Below, in pieces: positions 63,143-64,000 of a DNA stretch of 64,000 bases. The notes under the pieces were generated by a model. That model made no database searches. It was not told the origin of the DNA and worked only from the letters and a program-made list of their open reading frames with translations. This DNA comes from Persicaria tinctoria (Eukaryota > Streptophyta > Magnoliopsida > Caryophyllales > Polygonaceae). Within the stretch, counting starts at the first letter, position 1. The number at the start of each line of letters is the position of its first letter. The stretch covers positions 55,019,688 through 55,083,687 of the forward strand of contig JBANSL010000013.1 of NCBI GenBank assembly GCA_037127255.1, given 5' to 3'. A program made the translations under genes and the position numbers.

Positions 63143-64000
63143 AGGGAAAGCTACCCCTACGAAAGTGCATCCCTGTTAAGCATTCTGATCTCACGTCTAA
63201 TGAAGGTGAACCTGTCCTCTACCGAATACTTAGGAAAAATGTCAGCCCATTGATAATCAGTTGAAATAAAAGATATGGATACATCACCTTTTTCGACGTG
63301 GTCTCTAATTAAATGATGCCTTACATCAATATGTTTGGTCCTTGAATGCTGAACAGGATTCTTTGTAATGGAGATGGCACTTGTATTGTCACACTTAATG
63401 GGAATGTCGTTGAGGTTGATGCCAAAATTTCTCATTTGTTGAGCTATTCAAAGGATTTGGGAGCAACATGCTCCAGCTGCTATATATTCGGCTTCGGCAG
63501 TGGATAGAGCAACTGAGTTTTATTTCTTTGAGTGCCAACTGGTCAAGGATGCTCCTAAGAATTGGCAACATCCTGACGTGCTCTTCCTATCCACCTTATA
63601 GCCTGCAAAATCTGCATCAGAATAACCGATTAATGTAAAATCTCTTTGCTTTGGGTACTATAAGCCAAGCTCCTTAGTGTCATTTAGATATCGAAAGATC
63701 CTCTTCACAGCCTTGAGGTGAGATTCTTTAGGGTCAGCTTGAAACCTGACACACATGCAAACACTAAACATGATGTCAGGTCTACTAGCCGAATGATATA
63801 ATAAAGATCCAATCATCCCTCGATACTCCTTTTGATTGACACTCTTTCCGGTCTTGATCTAGAGACAAGGTTGAGCTCATGGGTGTCTTGGCTGCTTTGG
63901 ATTGATCCATCTTGAACTTCTTCAAGAGATCCTTAGTGTACTTGCTTTGGTTGACAAAGATGCCTTTCTTAGATTGTAAACTTGTAACCCCAAGAAGAAG
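63143..64000 (-). pseudogene. Ty1/copia RT-RNase H fragment, runs off the window
   Basis: Minus strand, from the right edge: K-G-I-F-V-N-Q-S-K-Y-T-K-D-L-L-K-K-F near 63960-63900 (end of RT), then P-M-S-S, D-A-D-F-A-G-Y-K-V-D-R-K near 63600, Q-F-L-G-A-S-L-T-S-W and a stop before N-S-V-A-L-S-T-A-E-A-E-Y-I-A-A (63480-63550, RNase H core), Q-M-R-N-F-G-I, C-D-N-T-S-A-I-S-I-T-K-N-P and H-S-R-T-K-H-I-D-V-R-H-H-L-I-R-D-H-V (63290-63390). Ends at a stop near 63157. Several stops and shifts, so dead. Confidence 0.85.

Overview
The window is nuclear DNA of a flowering plant. It is AT-rich, carries nested LTR retrotransposons of the Ty3/gypsy and Ty1/copia types, a LINE, hAT- and CACTA-like DNA transposon remains, and short plant gene fragments with GT/AG intron borders. 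The word ACTCCGTA and the gene fragments would fit a eudicot; nothing seen fixes the species. No intact conventional host gene was found; almost every coding stretch is a transposon remnant broken by stops, frameshifts or changed catalytic residues.

Layout. 1-2073 is part of a gypsy LTR with an 845-bp internal tandem duplication, sitting in a badly decayed copia element (2074-7312, plus strand). 7313-14927 holds exon-like GC-rich islands, a GCACAA minisatellite and two related DNA elements at (TA)n tracts, rich in the octamer CGAATAAT or its complement. 14930-23441 is a gypsy element on the minus strand with both LTRs, a tRNA-Asp-type primer site, gag and protease, but almost no polymerase. 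25210-37015 is a second gypsy element (minus strand: gag, protease, RT, RNase H, integrase), split inside RT/RNase H by a third, 6.5-kb LTR element (27626-34148) with a 5-bp target duplication and no pol genes.

37016-44056 is mostly AT-rich with short repeats. 44057-46979 carries co-oriented plant gene pieces: one KDEL-receptor (ERD2)-type exon, a small cysteine-rich secreted-peptide ORF, an unrecognised exon, and a signal-peptide-peptidase-like pseudogene that stops before the catalytic motifs. A CACTA-type end lies at 47815. 49212-52453 is a hAT-like element with a perfect 8-bp target duplication and a 5'-truncated LINE inside. 53640-54632 has two exon-like islands and a three-copy 144-bp array. 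55320-57309 is a copia polymerase fragment split by a second hAT-like element. 57310-63140 is a relative of the 27626 element, itself interrupted by an LTR of the 14930 family, and 63143-64000 is another copia RNase H fragment running off the window.

The features that stand out are noncoding modules in the gypsy elements: element-specific short palindromic words (TCGACGTCGA and relatives; CGCTGGCAGCG) found in LTRs and also in internal spacers, and an 89-bp triple repeat around CATGGGTGTCATG shared between elements whose LTRs have diverged.
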